Below are positions 10,013-18,834 of a stretch of DNA of 64,000 bases, one piece after another (position 1 is the stretch's first letter; each line of letters begins with the position of its first letter). The notes beneath the pieces are model-generated. The model did no database searches. It worked only from the letters and a program-made list of their open reading frames with translations, and was not told the DNA's origin. This DNA is from Flavobacterium sp. KS-LB2. Its GTDB lineage: Bacteria; Bacteroidota; Bacteroidia; Flavobacteriales; Flavobacteriaceae. A program made the translations under genes and the position numbers. The stretch spans positions 1,488,001-1,552,000 of the forward strand of contig NZ_CP145904.1 of assembly GCF_036895565.1 (NCBI RefSeq). The letters are read 5' to 3'.

Positions 10013-11281
10013 ATGAAAAGTAAATATGTATTACTAGCATCAGCATTATTGATATCAGTAGCTACTTTTGCTCAAAAAGATCAAATTAAAGCCGCTGAAA
10101 AAGCGTTGAAAGCTGGTAAATCTCAAGAGGCAGTAACTATTTTAATGGAAGCAGAATCCTTAGTATCTAACGCTCCAGATGCTGAGAAAGCACAGTTTTT
10201 CTTTGTAAAAGGAAATTCTTTGTTGGATTTAGCAAATAAGAATATTGATTCTAATACCAATCTTTCTCTTGCAGCTAACGCATACCAAGATTTAATTGCA
10301 GTTGAGAAAACTTCTGGTAAAGTAAAATATTCAACTCAAGCTGCAGCTTCAATTACTGATATTAAATTCAAATTGATTAATGGTGCAATTGCTGATTCAA
10401 AAGTAGATAAGCATGCTGATAGTGCTAAAAAATTATACGACGCTTATTTGTTAGACAAAAAAGATACAATTAATTTATATTACGCTGCTTCTACGTATGT
10501 AAATGCAAAAGAGTATGACAAAGCGCTAGAATTATATGATAACTTAAAAACTTTAAACTATTCAGGAAAAGGAACAAGTTATTTTGCGGTTAATAAATTA
10601 ACTACTCAAGAAGACTTTTTTACTAGTCTTCAAGAAAGAGACAGAATGGTTAAGTTAGGAACGCATGAAAAGCCAAGAACGGAAGTAGTTCCTTCTAAAA
10701 GAGGTGAGATTTATAAAAATATGGCCTTGATTTTAGTTGAAAAAGGTAAAACAGAAGAAGCTAAAAAAGCAATTTCTGAAGCGAGAAAAGCAAATCCTGA
10801 AGACACTTCTTTGACTTTGACAGAGGCTAATCTTTATTTAGAAACAAAAGATTTTGAAATGTACAAGAAGTTAATTGCAGAAGTTTTGGAAAAAAATCCA
10901 AATGATGCTGATTTAATTTTTAATTTAGGTGTACTAAGTGCTAATGCTAAGAATGTTGCAGATGCTGAAAAATATTATAAAAGAGTTATAGAAATTAACC
11001 CAAAATATATCAATGGTTACATCAATCTTGCTGCAATGAAGTTAGAGAATGAAAAAGTAATTATTGATGAAATGAACAAGTTAGGAACTTCAACAAAAGA
11101 TATGAAGCGTTATGATGAGTTGAAAAAGAAAAGAGAAGAGCTTTTTAAAGCTACAATTCCTTATCTTGAAAAAGCAGTTGAATTAGATCCTAAAAATGTG
11201 GATGTTTCTAAAACTCTTTTGGGAGTTTATAGCGCATTAGAAATGACTACTGAATATAAAGCATTAAAAGCAAAAATGTAA
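10013..11281 (+). CDS. Secreted tetratricopeptide-repeat protein
   Basis: A 422-residue protein with a clear signal peptide (MKSKYVLLASALLISVATFA, cut before QKDQ) and TPR-like helical repeats along its length, e.g. around residues 25-65, 140-175, 230-270 and 290-330 (NPNDADLIFNLGVLSANAKN is a classic TPR helix pair). It is predicted periplasmic or envelope-associated. TPR proteins act as protein-protein scaffolds; the partner is unknown. It follows gyrA on the same strand after 47 bases and precedes a terminator, so it may be in the gyrA transcript. Confidence 0.85.
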   Translation: MKSKYVLLASALLISVATFAQKDQIKAAEKALKAGKSQEAVTILMEAESLVSNAPDAEKAQFFFVKGNSLLDLANKNIDSNTNLSLAANAYQDLIAVEKTSGKVKYSTQAAASITDIKFKLINGAIADSKVDKHADSAKKLYDAYLLDKKDTINLYYAASTYVNAKEYDKALELYDNLKTLNYSGKGTSYFAVNKLTTQEDFFTSLQERDRMVKLGTHEKPRTEVVPSKRGEIYKNMALILVEKGKTEEAKKAISEARKANPEDTSLTLTEANLYLETKDFEMYKKLIAEVLEKNPNDADLIFNLGVLSANAKNVADAEKYYKRVIEINPKYINGYINLAAMKLENEKVIIDEMNKLGTSTKDMKRYDELKKKREELFKATIPYLEKAVELDPKNVDVSKTLLGVYSALEMTTEYKALKAKM

Positions 11282-11303
11282 AATTTACTTTTAAGTATAA
11301 AAG

Positions 11304-11335
11304 AAAACCTGTCTAACTTAGACAGGTTTTTTTGT
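11304..11335. terminator. Bidirectional intrinsic terminator
   Basis: Stem AAAACCTGTCTA/TTAGACAGGTTTT with T-run, between the convergent TPR gene (+) and NlpC/P60 gene (-). Confidence 0.85.
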
Positions 11336-11337
11336 TT

Positions 11338-12099
11338 TTATACTATTTTTTTAATTACCCTCAATTTGTGGGTGTGCTTGTTTGTTTCAGCATTAAATAT
11401 TCCTAAATGATCTATACGGTCAATTCGCACTTTTCCACTAGCATGGATAATGTAGTTATCAGCCATTATGATTCCAACATGAATGATGTTGCCATCTTCA
11501 TTGTCAAAAAAGGCCAAATCTCCTGGTTCGCTTTCTTCAATAAAACTTAAGGCTTCACCTTGATTAGATTGTTGAGAGGCGTCTCGCATTAATTTGTATC
11601 CATTAAGTTTGTATACCATTTGAGTAAAACCGGAACAATCAATGCCAAAAGGAGTTTTTCCACCCCAAAGGTATGGAGCATTTAAATACATAAAAGCAGT
11701 ATTTATCAGGCTTTCTTTCGTTTTCTCTCCACTAGTTTTAGTTCCTTCAAAATCAAAATTTGAAATATTTATCTCATTATGGAATATAAATGATAAAGAA
11801 GATCCAAGCGGTATTGGTATCAATACATTATTTGGTGTGGTAACATATTCGATTAAATCAGCATTTAGTATGATAGCTTCTGTAGATAATTGATTAAAAC
11901 TGGTTTCGGAAATCAGTTGTAATTGTTTGGAATCTATCCAACCTTCATAAGCATCATATTGCATTCTGATTCTGGACCATTGTCTCAATTGTTCTAAAAT
12001 TTCAAAATGTTCACCAAATAAAACTTGAGAAACGATTTCGCTTCTGTCACTGGGTTCAAAACGAAGTGGGATTATGGCTAGATTACAAATTCCGAACAT
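11338..12099 (-). CDS. C40 (NlpC/P60) peptidoglycan endopeptidase
   Basis: A 253-residue protein with an N-terminal bacterial SH3-like module (residues 1 to about 60, EPSDRSEIVSQVLFGE and WSRIRMQYDAYEGWI) and a C-terminal NlpC/P60 papain-like domain. The catalytic triad is visible: Cys in FGIDCSGFTQMVY, His in GNIIHVGIIM and a second His in YIIHASG. Such enzymes hydrolyse gamma-D-Glu-diaminopimelate bonds in wall peptides. No signal peptide is evident at the ATG used, so it may act on recycled muropeptides in the cytoplasm or use another export route. Confidence 0.88.
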   Translation of the reverse strand: MFGICNLAIIPLRFEPSDRSEIVSQVLFGEHFEILEQLRQWSRIRMQYDAYEGWIDSKQLQLISETSFNQLSTEAIILNADLIEYVTTPNNVLIPIPLGSSLSFIFHNEINISNFDFEGTKTSGEKTKESLINTAFMYLNAPYLWGGKTPFGIDCSGFTQMVYKLNGYKLMRDASQQSNQGEALSFIEESEPGDLAFFDNEDGNIIHVGIIMADNYIIHASGKVRIDRIDHLGIFNAETNKHTHKLRVIKKIV

Positions 12100-12123
12100 T
12101 TAGGTTCTTTTAGTAGTTAATAA

Positions 12124-12158
12124 TTATGGGTTACAAGTTTAAAACTTATAACCCATAA
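12124..12158. repeat. Near-perfect inverted repeat (hairpin) between thiolase and NlpC genes
   Basis: TTATGGGTTA (12124-12133) pairs with TAACCCATAA (12149-12158); after one mismatch AAGTTT/AAACTT continues, leaving a one-base apex. It lies downstream of the thiolase (-) and may act as a terminator or as a repeat-family member; it shares TTATAACCCA with 39701-39710. Confidence 0.6.
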
Positions 12159-12169
12159 CCTATAATTAT

Positions 12170-13348
12170 TTAGGCTCTTTCTATTACAATTGCTGAAGCA
12201 CCACCGCCACCATTACAAATTGCAGCAGCACCAATTTTAGCATTGTTTTGTTCTAAAACATTTAATAATGTAACAATGATTCGAACTCCTGAGCACCCTA
12301 GAGGATGTCCTAAAGATACAGCACCACCATTTACATTTACTTTATTGTCATTTAGTCCAAGAATCTTTGAATTGGCTAAACCTACAACAGCAAATGCTTC
12401 GTTGAATTCAAAATAATCTACATCATTGATTGTTATTCCTGCTTTATCTAATGCTTTTGGAATTGCTTTTGCTGGACTTGTAGTAAACCATTTAGGTTCT
12501 TGAGCTGCATCAGCATATCCATTGATATACGCTAAAGGTTTTAGTCCTAAAGCGACTGCTTTTTCTTCACTCATCAATATTACTGCTGCTGCTCCATCGT
12601 TGATAGTTGATGCATTGGCTGCAGTTACGGTTCCGTCTTTTGTGAAAACGGCATTTAATGATGGTATTTTATCTAATTTCACATTGGTGAATTCTTCATC
12701 TCTAGAAACAATGATAGGATCTCCTTTTCTTTGTGGAACTGGAACAGGAACTACTTCATTGTCAAATTTTCCAGCATCCCACGCTTTTGTACTACGCTCA
12801 TACGATTGAATTGCGAAGTTATCTTGATCTTCTCTGGTAAAATTATATTCTGCAGCACATAAGTCAGCACACACTCCCATAGCGCTGTTATCGTAAGCAT
12901 CAGTAAGTCCATCTTTCTGCATTCCGTCAATCATGGTTGCAGGACCAAATTTAGTTCCATTTCTTAAATTCATGTAGTGTGGAATTAAACTCATGTTTTC
13001 CATTCCACCGGCAACTACAATTTCGGCATCACCGCATTGAATAGCTTGCGCACCTAACATAACTGCTTTCATTCCTGAAGCGCATACTTTATTTATTGTA
13101 GTACAGGCAACTGAATTGGGTAAACCAGCAAATAGTGCAGCTTGTCTAGCAGGAGCTTGTCCTACACCGGCTTGAACTACATTGCCCATGAATACTTCAT
13201 CAATTAAATTTGGATCTAACTTTATTTTATCTAAAGCACCTTTAATAGCGATTGCTCCTAATTTTGGAGCAGTAACTGTAGATAATCCCCCCATAAAACT
13301 TCCGATAGGTGTCCTAACGGCAGAAACGATAACAACTCTTTTGTTCAT
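12170..13348 (-). CDS. Acetyl-CoA C-acetyltransferase (thiolase)
   Basis: A 392-residue type II thiolase, forming or cleaving acetoacetyl-CoA. The nucleophilic Cys is in NKVCASGMKA (near residue 89), the catalytic His in NGGAVSLGHPLGCSG (near 350) and the second Cys in AICNGGGGAS (near 380). Length and all three signature blocks match AtoB/ThlA/PhaA enzymes; whether its main role is fatty-acid or amino-acid breakdown or ketone-type metabolism is not shown. It is monocistronic with its own two-part promoter just upstream. Confidence 0.94.
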   Translation of the reverse strand: MNKRVVIVSAVRTPIGSFMGGLSTVTAPKLGAIAIKGALDKIKLDPNLIDEVFMGNVVQAGVGQAPARQAALFAGLPNSVACTTINKVCASGMKAVMLGAQAIQCGDAEIVVAGGMENMSLIPHYMNLRNGTKFGPATMIDGMQKDGLTDAYDNSAMGVCADLCAAEYNFTREDQDNFAIQSYERSTKAWDAGKFDNEVVPVPVPQRKGDPIIVSRDEEFTNVKLDKIPSLNAVFTKDGTVTAANASTINDGAAAVILMSEEKAVALGLKPLAYINGYADAAQEPKWFTTSPAKAIPKALDKAGITINDVDYFEFNEAFAVVGLANSKILGLNDNKVNVNGGAVSLGHPLGCSGVRIIVTLLNVLEQNNAKIGAAAICNGGGGASAIVIERA

Positions 13349-13376
13349 GACTTTTTTATAATGTTGGTTTATGTAG

Positions 13377-13405
13377 CAAATTTAATCTTTTTTAAACAAT
13401 TTCAA
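13377..13405 (-). promoter_or_regulatory. Thiolase promoter
   Basis: Read on the minus strand: TTG (13405-13403), 18-base spacer, TAAATTTG (13384-13377), both elements of the Bacteroidota consensus, about 29 bases before the ATG. Confidence 0.65.
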
Positions 13406-13515
13406 ATTTTGATTTTGGCATTATCTTTTTTTAAATTTATTTCTATTCTATATATTTGATTGTGAACTGTTTTTGTAAAAATGATAAAATTTATTAAAAA
13501 TAATGGCTAAAATAG

Positions 13516-13546
13516 TTGTGAGAAGTCTAAAGATATCATAAGTTTG
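13516..13546 (+). promoter_or_regulatory. Promoter of the tRNA cluster
   Basis: TTG at 13516-13518, 20-base spacer, TAAGTTTG at 13539-13546 (full TAnnTTTG match), 33 bases before the first tRNA. Confidence 0.7.
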
Positions 13547-13579
13547 CAACCGCAAAACAGAACACGTTTTCTTGAGCTT

Positions 13580-13663
13580 GGAGGGGTGCCAGAGTGGTAA
13601 TGGAGCAGTTTGCTAAACTGTCATCGAGTAATCGGTGCCAGGGTTCGAGTCCCTGTCCCTCCG
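13580..13663 (+). tRNA. tRNA-Ser (anticodon GCU)
   Basis: 84 nt with acceptor GGAGGGG pairing TCCCTCC, anticodon stem CAGTT/AACTG with loop TTGCTAA, long class-II variable arm and T-arm CAGGGTTCGAGTCCCTG. CCA is not encoded. Reads AGC/AGU serine codons. Confidence 0.95.
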
Positions 13664-13680
13664 CTTTATAATTTGCTTTT

Positions 13681-13755
13681 CGGGGTGTAGCGTAGCTCGG
13701 TTATCGCGCCTGCTTTGGGAGCAGGAGGCCGCAGGTTCGAATCCTGCCACCCCGA
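13681..13755 (+). tRNA. tRNA-Pro (anticodon UGG)
   Basis: 75 nt; acceptor CGGGGTG pairs CACCCCG, anticodon stem CCTGC/GCAGG with loop TTTGGGA, T-arm GCAGGTTCGAATCCTGC, discriminator A. CCA is not encoded. Confidence 0.95.
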
Positions 13756-13824
13756 CTAATTTTAAAATCTGTTTATTACTACAGAATCGCTGTTTTTTTT
13801 AAGAAGGCGTTTGAAATAATAAAT

Positions 13825-13898
<74 letters not shown>

Positions 13899-13900
13899 CA

Positions 13901-13933
13901 AAAACCGATACTTTTACTAGTATCGGTTTTTTT
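13901..13933 (+). terminator. tRNA-cluster terminator
   Basis: Stem AAAACCGATAC/GTATCGGTTTT with an 8-base loop and T-run, three bases after tRNA-Arg. Confidence 0.85.
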
Positions 13934-13991
13934 GTTTTTATATTTTTCCAAAATTACTTTATTTATTCTATTTTTATACAAAATAGCGTTT

Positions 13992-14651
13992 ATGACTTCC
14001 TACTTCAAACCATTTGCACTTCTTTGTATCTTTATGTGTAGTATTTCTTGTAAATCACAAACTATTGTTTCAGTTACTCAAGAAAAAAACAGTTCCATTG
14101 TCAATGATACTACATTTGTAAATTTAAAAGAGTACAGTCAAGATTTTGTCTACGACATGAAGTATGCAACGACAGATAATTTCCTGAAGGCAAAAGTTTA
14201 TGAGTGTGCGGAATGTTTTTTACGCTTAAAAACAGTTAATGCATTAGTTGAAGTGAATAAAAAATTCATAGAAAAAGGATATAAAATCAAAATTTTTGAT
14301 TGTTATCGACCTTTGGACATTCAAAAGAAAATGTGGAAAATTGTGTCTAATCCAGAATATGTGGCCAATCCCGCCAAAGGGTCAATCCATAATAGAGGAG
14401 GAGCCATAGATATTACCTTGGTTGATGGTAATGGGGATGAATTAGATATGGGAACTTCTTTTGATTTTTTTGGAATTGAAGCGAGCCACAATTATAAAAA
14501 TGTTTCTGAAGAAGTGAAAAAAAATAGGCTGCTATTAAAAACAACGATGATTGGTAGCGGTTTTAATTCTTTTGATTCAGAATGGTGGCACTACAATTTA
14601 AAGTCTGGCTTGAATGATAAAGTATCTAATGCTAAATGGGATTGTAAATAG
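13992..14651 (+). CDS. D-alanyl-D-alanine dipeptidase (VanX/M15D family) lipoprotein
   Basis: A 219-residue member of the M15D peptidases. The zinc site is visible: SIHNRGGAIDITLVD (SxHxxGxAxD) supplies His and Asp, and EWWHYNL supplies the third ligand and the general base Glu. The N-terminus (MTSYFKPFALLCIFMCSISC) ends in a lipobox, so it is likely a lipoprotein acting in the periplasm on D-Ala-D-Ala, probably in wall turnover. No vanH, vanA or vanRS genes are nearby, so a vancomycin-resistance role is not supported. ATG 13992 is chosen because it starts the signal peptide; an upstream TTG is inside the tRNA terminator. Confidence 0.9.
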   Translation: MTSYFKPFALLCIFMCSISCKSQTIVSVTQEKNSSIVNDTTFVNLKEYSQDFVYDMKYATTDNFLKAKVYECAECFLRLKTVNALVEVNKKFIEKGYKIKIFDCYRPLDIQKKMWKIVSNPEYVANPAKGSIHNRGGAIDITLVDGNGDELDMGTSFDFFGIEASHNYKNVSEEVKKNRLLLKTTMIGSGFNSFDSEWWHYNLKSGLNDKVSNAKWDCK

Positions 14652-14654
14652 TCC

Positions 14655-15221
14655 CTATTCTATGCATTTTAAGTAATCGATGAAATAGGTTTCCGGATAG
14701 TAGGTTTCGTTGTTTAATTCAGATTTGAACTCTTTTTTTAATATGTAATCTTCTGTATCTGTCAAATATTTAATACGCATCATGGATACTGGAGATTTTT
14801 TTAGTTCTTCAAAACTATCTTTCATAAACATGAAAATACCGGAATTAACTCTGTTGTCAAATCCTTTGTCGTCCCGTATCATTGTCCCACAGTTTTCTTG
14901 ATCAATATGGACTAGTGTAATTATTTTTCCATTGTTTAATTGTAAAAATAATTTTGAATTTTTATCAAAACAATTTGCTTTCAAAAAATCTTTGCTTTTT
15001 TGAATACTCTGAATATTTAATGTTGGTAATCCATCTGTTAATGCTAAAGAATAGAAAATATAACTTGAATTTCCTGCAAAATTCTTCTCGCTAATCATAT
15101 ATTCTTTTGTCGATTTGTATGTGCCTATAGAATCGGTAACATTTGTGCTGTAATCACATGATTTTTGAGCAATTATATGTAGACTGAAGAATAATAAGGT
15201 TAGTGTAATAACGTATTTCAT
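14655..15221 (-). CDS. Secreted protein of unknown function
   Basis: A 188-residue protein I do not recognise. It has a signal peptide (MKYVITLTLLFFSLHIIAQ) and a Cys soon after cleavage (KSCDYSTN), with further Cys at FDKNSK and ENCGTM, and a C-terminal YLKCIE, so disulfides are possible. The mature part is polar with alternating beta-type segments. It is the last gene of a minus-strand operon, two bases after the methyltransferase stop, and ends convergently three bases from the VanX-like gene. Confidence 0.75.
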   Translation of the reverse strand: MKYVITLTLLFFSLHIIAQKSCDYSTNVTDSIGTYKSTKEYMISEKNFAGNSSYIFYSLALTDGLPTLNIQSIQKSKDFLKANCFDKNSKLFLQLNNGKIITLVHIDQENCGTMIRDDKGFDNRVNSGIFMFMKDSFEELKKSPVSMMRIKYLTDTEDYILKKEFKSELNNETYYPETYFIDYLKCIE

Positions 15222-15223
15222 TT

Positions 15224-16405
15224 TTATGATATTTTAGTGCAAATTAAAACTATTTTATGATTGTTTTCATCAGTTGTGAAAAAACAATATGTATTTCCGC
15301 CATCTTTTATTTTCCATTTTTTTCTAATGTTTTCTACGCTGTCAGGAAAATTGCGAGTTGTGATATTAGCTTGACTTTTTTCTAAATGATTTTTCATTTC
15401 TGTTTTGTTGTAAGGAAATGTATTTAGAATTTCAAAAATGCGACCTGGAAAAGCGATTAAGGTTGTTGATGTGTACACATGAGAATGTTTGTGTAGTTTA
15501 TTTAGGTTATAAAATGAGCTGATTTCATCAAATCCACCAGATTTCATGATAGCGCTATTGGGTTCGTATAAATACTTTTGAGGCAAGCTTAAGTTCGGGA
15601 ATTTAGAATTTTCGTTCAGAACAAAATCAAATGTTTCTGTTTTATCTTTTAAAATATTGACAGTTTTGATATTTATATTTCCAATATAGCCTTTATGCAA
15701 TTCCCATAATAATTCTTTCACTTCATTTTCTAAGGCCACGACATGAATTGTTTTTACATGTTTCAATTCAGATAAACCAGCGGAAATATCGAGTATAGGT
15801 GCTGTTTTTATAAGAATAGTATTAGAGTAGGAGAAATAAAAATAAATATTTTCAGGAACATTTGGCAAACAATCCTTTAGCATGAATACTTTGCCTTTAG
15901 TGTCATTTCGTCTGGAAGGATCAATGTAAATCCAGTCCCATTTTGAATTTAAAGAGAATAAAGTCGCTAAACTGTCTCCGGCATAACAAGTGATATTGGA
16001 AACATTCAATTGTTCGAAATTATGTTTTACCAGATTGGATAACTCTGGATTGATTTCACAATGCACCACTGTTTTTACTTTCTTTGAAAAATAAAAATCA
16101 TCAACTCCAAAACCTCCTGTTAAATCAATTAAACTTTCGCCAGAAACTATTGAAGCTTTGTAAAGGGCTGTTTTTTCGGATGACGTTTGTTCGATGGAAA
16201 TTTTACTTGGATAAATAATGTCTTTGGTAGAAAACCAATTTGGCAATTTGTCTTTAGCCTTTGTTTTAGCCTCTATTTGGTTTAAGATAGAAATCCAATC
16301 CAAATCTTGAAAGGGATTTTTTTGCAACGCCAACTTTGAAATGCTTTGACCAATATTACCATTGATAAACGCCTGTATTTCGGCATTTAGAATTCTTAAA
16401 TCCAA
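15224..16405 (-). CDS. Class I SAM-dependent methyltransferase with THUMP-like C-terminal domain
   Basis: A 393-residue protein with a Rossmann methyltransferase core: motif I LIDLTGGFGVDDFYFS (about residues 95-110), acidic end of beta-2 in VVHCEINPEL, and the DPSRR catalytic loop near residue 161 (WIYIDPSRRNDTKG). The C-terminal half matches the THUMP-like domain found in this Bacteroidota family, suggesting an RNA substrate, but no target is established. It starts with TTG at 16405: a stop codon lies at 16418-16420 and no ATG or GTG intervenes, and the first internal Met is beyond motif I. The start is two bases from the upstream gene stop, implying coupling. Confidence 0.85.
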   Translation of the reverse strand: MDLRILNAEIQAFINGNIGQSISKLALQKNPFQDLDWISILNQIEAKTKAKDKLPNWFSTKDIIYPSKISIEQTSSEKTALYKASIVSGESLIDLTGGFGVDDFYFSKKVKTVVHCEINPELSNLVKHNFEQLNVSNITCYAGDSLATLFSLNSKWDWIYIDPSRRNDTKGKVFMLKDCLPNVPENIYFYFSYSNTILIKTAPILDISAGLSELKHVKTIHVVALENEVKELLWELHKGYIGNINIKTVNILKDKTETFDFVLNENSKFPNLSLPQKYLYEPNSAIMKSGGFDEISSFYNLNKLHKHSHVYTSTTLIAFPGRIFEILNTFPYNKTEMKNHLEKSQANITTRNFPDSVENIRKKWKIKDGGNTYCFFTTDENNHKIVLICTKIS

Positions 16406-16407
16406 AA

Positions 16408-17499
16408 TTAAATATCTTTAGTTAATAGTTGAATGATTTTATTTTCTGGGAAGAATTCTTTTCCAATCACTTTTATTATAGTATACAAAGGAACTGCCAC
16501 AATCATTCCTAATACTCCAAAAAGGAAACCTGCAATTAAGATTACAAGAAATATTTCCAAAGGATGCGAACTCACACTTTTGGAAAAAATTATAGGTTGC
16601 GATAAGTTATTATCAATGATTTGAACAATCCAGAAACCAATTAGAATATAAATTGTTGTTGGTAAAGTTTCAGATTGGAAATCACTTCCTAAATTACTCA
16701 TCATAGTTAAAATTGCGGCTAAAAAAGAGGCAATCAATGGCCCGATGTAAGGAATGATGTTAAGTATAGCACATAAAAAAGCAATAACAATTGCATTTGG
16801 CACACCAAAAATAATTAGAACTATAAAGTATAAAAGAAATACAATAAATAATTGAAGTAATAACCCAATAAAATAACGAGACAATAAATTATTTATTTTT
16901 TCTAATGAATTCAAAATTTGATCTTCATGACTGTCTGGAATTAATTTTTTAGCACCAACAATAAATAGCAACCGGTCTTTAAGAAAGAAAAAAGTGATGA
17001 ATAAGACTGATCCTAATCCCATTCCGAAACTGCTTATTGTTCCTACAATTGTATTTAAAAAGTTTGGAATTATATTGAAATTAATTTTGGAGGTAAAATT
17101 AGCTTCCTTTAAAACTTGTGCGGAATCAATTTGATGATTGTCTAGAAATACTGTGATTTGATTCATTAACTGCAGGATGTTTTTTTCAATTTCAACAGTG
17201 TTTAGAAGTGATAGGTTTTGTCCTTGTGATAAAATCAACGGAACAAACATCATTATAAACCCAAATATAATTAATATAAAAATAAACAATGTTGCTATTG
17301 TTGCAAAAATATGGTTAAACTTCAATCGCTTTTTGAAAAAGTCCAAAATAGGGTTTCCAATCAAGGTAAGTATCAAGGATACAATTAAATAAATTAGTAC
17401 CGATTGAATTTTATAGAAGATGAATAAAATTAAACAAACGAAAACTGTTGTTGTTAATGCTCTAATAATACCATTTGAAATGGTTTTTGATGTAATCAT
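16408..17499 (-). CDS. AI-2E family transporter (PerM/UPF0118)
   Basis: A 363-residue integral membrane protein with about eight helices: two pairs near residues 12-48 and 60-88, a long amphipathic periplasmic region (about 90-150), then helices from 150 onward including a conserved PYIGPLIASFLAAILTMM loop and the C-terminal FLFGVLGMIVAVPLYTIIK. These features match the AI-2E exporter/PerM family, whose members include autoinducer exporters and Na+/H+ antiporters; the substrate here is not defined. First gene of the three-gene minus-strand operon. Confidence 0.88.
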   Translation of the reverse strand: MITSKTISNGIIRALTTTVFVCLILFIFYKIQSVLIYLIVSLILTLIGNPILDFFKKRLKFNHIFATIATLFIFILIIFGFIMMFVPLILSQGQNLSLLNTVEIEKNILQLMNQITVFLDNHQIDSAQVLKEANFTSKINFNIIPNFLNTIVGTISSFGMGLGSVLFITFFFLKDRLLFIVGAKKLIPDSHEDQILNSLEKINNLLSRYFIGLLLQLFIVFLLYFIVLIIFGVPNAIVIAFLCAILNIIPYIGPLIASFLAAILTMMSNLGSDFQSETLPTTIYILIGFWIVQIIDNNLSQPIIFSKSVSSHPLEIFLVILIAGFLFGVLGMIVAVPLYTIIKVIGKEFFPENKIIQLLTKDI

Positions 17500-17523
17500 G
17501 TTGCTAATTTAGGTTATAAAGAT

Positions 17524-17556
17524 AAAAAAAACTCGCTAACATGTAGCGAGTTTTAA
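17524..17556 (-). terminator. Terminator of the downstream M43 protease gene
   Basis: Stem AAAACTCGCTA/TAGCGAGTTTT (17528-17538 with 17544-17554), 5-base loop, with a minus-strand T-run. Confidence 0.8.
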
Positions 17557-17576
17557 AATCTAAAAAAACTAAAAAA

Positions 17577-18524
17577 TTATATTCCGAAGCTAGCTCTTGA
17601 TCCGCCAGAAACAAATAAAGCAGCCATTCTTGATTTTTGACCATTAGAGAACATATACATTCCTCTATCATCTGTGTAGTCCATGTAGTTCATAGTCATT
17701 TCTACTGGAGTTCCAGTACAAGTGCTATAATGTGGGTAAGCTGGTACACCATAGTTTGCAGTGTTGTGTGTAGGTGTATCAGAAACTAAATCACTTCCAC
17801 AAGTAGCATCTCCCCAAATGTGACGTAGGTTCATCCAGTGACCCACTTCATGAGTAGCTGTTCTTCCTAAATTGTATGGATAAGTGGCAGTTCCTGTTGT
17901 TCCTAAATATTTTGAATCGATAGCAACACCATCTGTTGAAGATGATCCTCCGGGAAACTGAGCATATCCTAAAATCCCACCACCAATTGTACAAACCCAA
18001 AGGTTTAATTTTGTAGTTGGAGATGTTGGAGCTAAACCACCTGATGTTGTTTTTTTCATTGCATCTGTTGTTCCCCAAGATGTTTTAGTAGTTGATTTTC
18101 TAATGACTTGATCTAAGACAAAAGAGATACCAACATTTGCTTTTACTCCAGAAAATAAGGAAGGAACGCTATTGAAATCAGAGTTTGCAGCGTTATAATC
18201 TTTATTTAGCACATCAATTTGTGATTGGATTTGTGCTAATGAAATATTCTCGGCAGTAGTTCTGTATAAAACATTTACAACTACAGGAATTTGAACTTTT
18301 CCATTTACTAAACGGGCTGTTGACATTGCTTTTTGAGTAAATGCTTCAATCTCGTTCATTCTTAAGGCTAAAGTTGGATCTTCCTTCATTTGTGCTGCTA
18401 AAACCTCTTGAGAGGCACAACCACGTTTTGTAATAGCATCAGCTGATGGATTAATTTCTGCAGTTTCATTTTGGCAAGAATAAAGCATCAATAATGCTAC
18501 AGCAGGTAAAAAAAAATTTTTCAT
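17577..18524 (-). CDS. M43-family zinc metalloprotease lipoprotein (copy 1)
   Basis: A 315-residue pappalysin/cytophagalysin-type (M43B) metzincin. The zinc site HEVGHWMNLRHIWGD and the Met-turn TMNYMDYTDDRGMYMF are intact, and Cys pairs (CGSD, STCTG) fit family disulfides. The N-terminus ends in the lipobox-like LLMLYSC, so it is likely membrane-anchored on the envelope. It is a tandem paralogue of 18835-19782, same length, with an 88-residue identical stretch from the zinc site to near the C-terminus, while the N-terminal 200 residues differ more. No Por-secretion C-terminal domain is present. Confidence 0.93.
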   Translation of the reverse strand: MKNFFLPAVALLMLYSCQNETAEINPSADAITKRGCASQEVLAAQMKEDPTLALRMNEIEAFTQKAMSTARLVNGKVQIPVVVNVLYRTTAENISLAQIQSQIDVLNKDYNAANSDFNSVPSLFSGVKANVGISFVLDQVIRKSTTKTSWGTTDAMKKTTSGGLAPTSPTTKLNLWVCTIGGGILGYAQFPGGSSSTDGVAIDSKYLGTTGTATYPYNLGRTATHEVGHWMNLRHIWGDATCGSDLVSDTPTHNTANYGVPAYPHYSTCTGTPVEMTMNYMDYTDDRGMYMFSNGQKSRMAALFVSGGSRASFGI

Positions 18525-18834
18525 AATAAATTGTTATAAATTAATAGTTTTGGTTAATTATTTAGCAATTTTATAACAATTTTAATTAATAACAAATTTT
18601 TATAACATTTATTTAGAAAAAAATTTAGAAAAGGGCTTGAAGAGGTCTTTTTTTGGTAAGAACCTTTAATGAATCAACTTAGCTATTTTATAGTCAAGTA
18701 ATAAAAAGTTCTAAAACAAAATTTATGGATTTGAGTAATACTCTATAATTGTTAACAAATTAAAGTTAAAATGCTTTTAAATAAAAAAAGAGGTGACTTT
18801 AGATCACCCCTTTTTTATTGAATTTAAAAGAAAA
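18525..18834. other. Intergenic region between the M43 paralogues
   Basis: 310 bases without a gene. The first 60 or so (18525-18590) closely match the region upstream of the second paralogue (19783-19850), including a minus-strand TTG, a 19-base gap and TATTAATTTATAACAA, a likely shared promoter. The far end holds the terminator of the upstream copy. Confidence 0.5.
18783..18818 (-). terminator. Terminator of M43 protease copy 2
   Basis: Stem around GGTGA/TCACC flanked by A-run and T-run (AAAAAGAGGTGA and TCACCCCTTTTTT). Confidence 0.75.

Noticed and set aside
13992..14651. Vancomycin resistance gene vanX
   Set aside because: Only the M15D dipeptidase family is supported; no vanH, vanA, vanR or vanS is nearby and it is a lipoprotein, so wall turnover is more likely.
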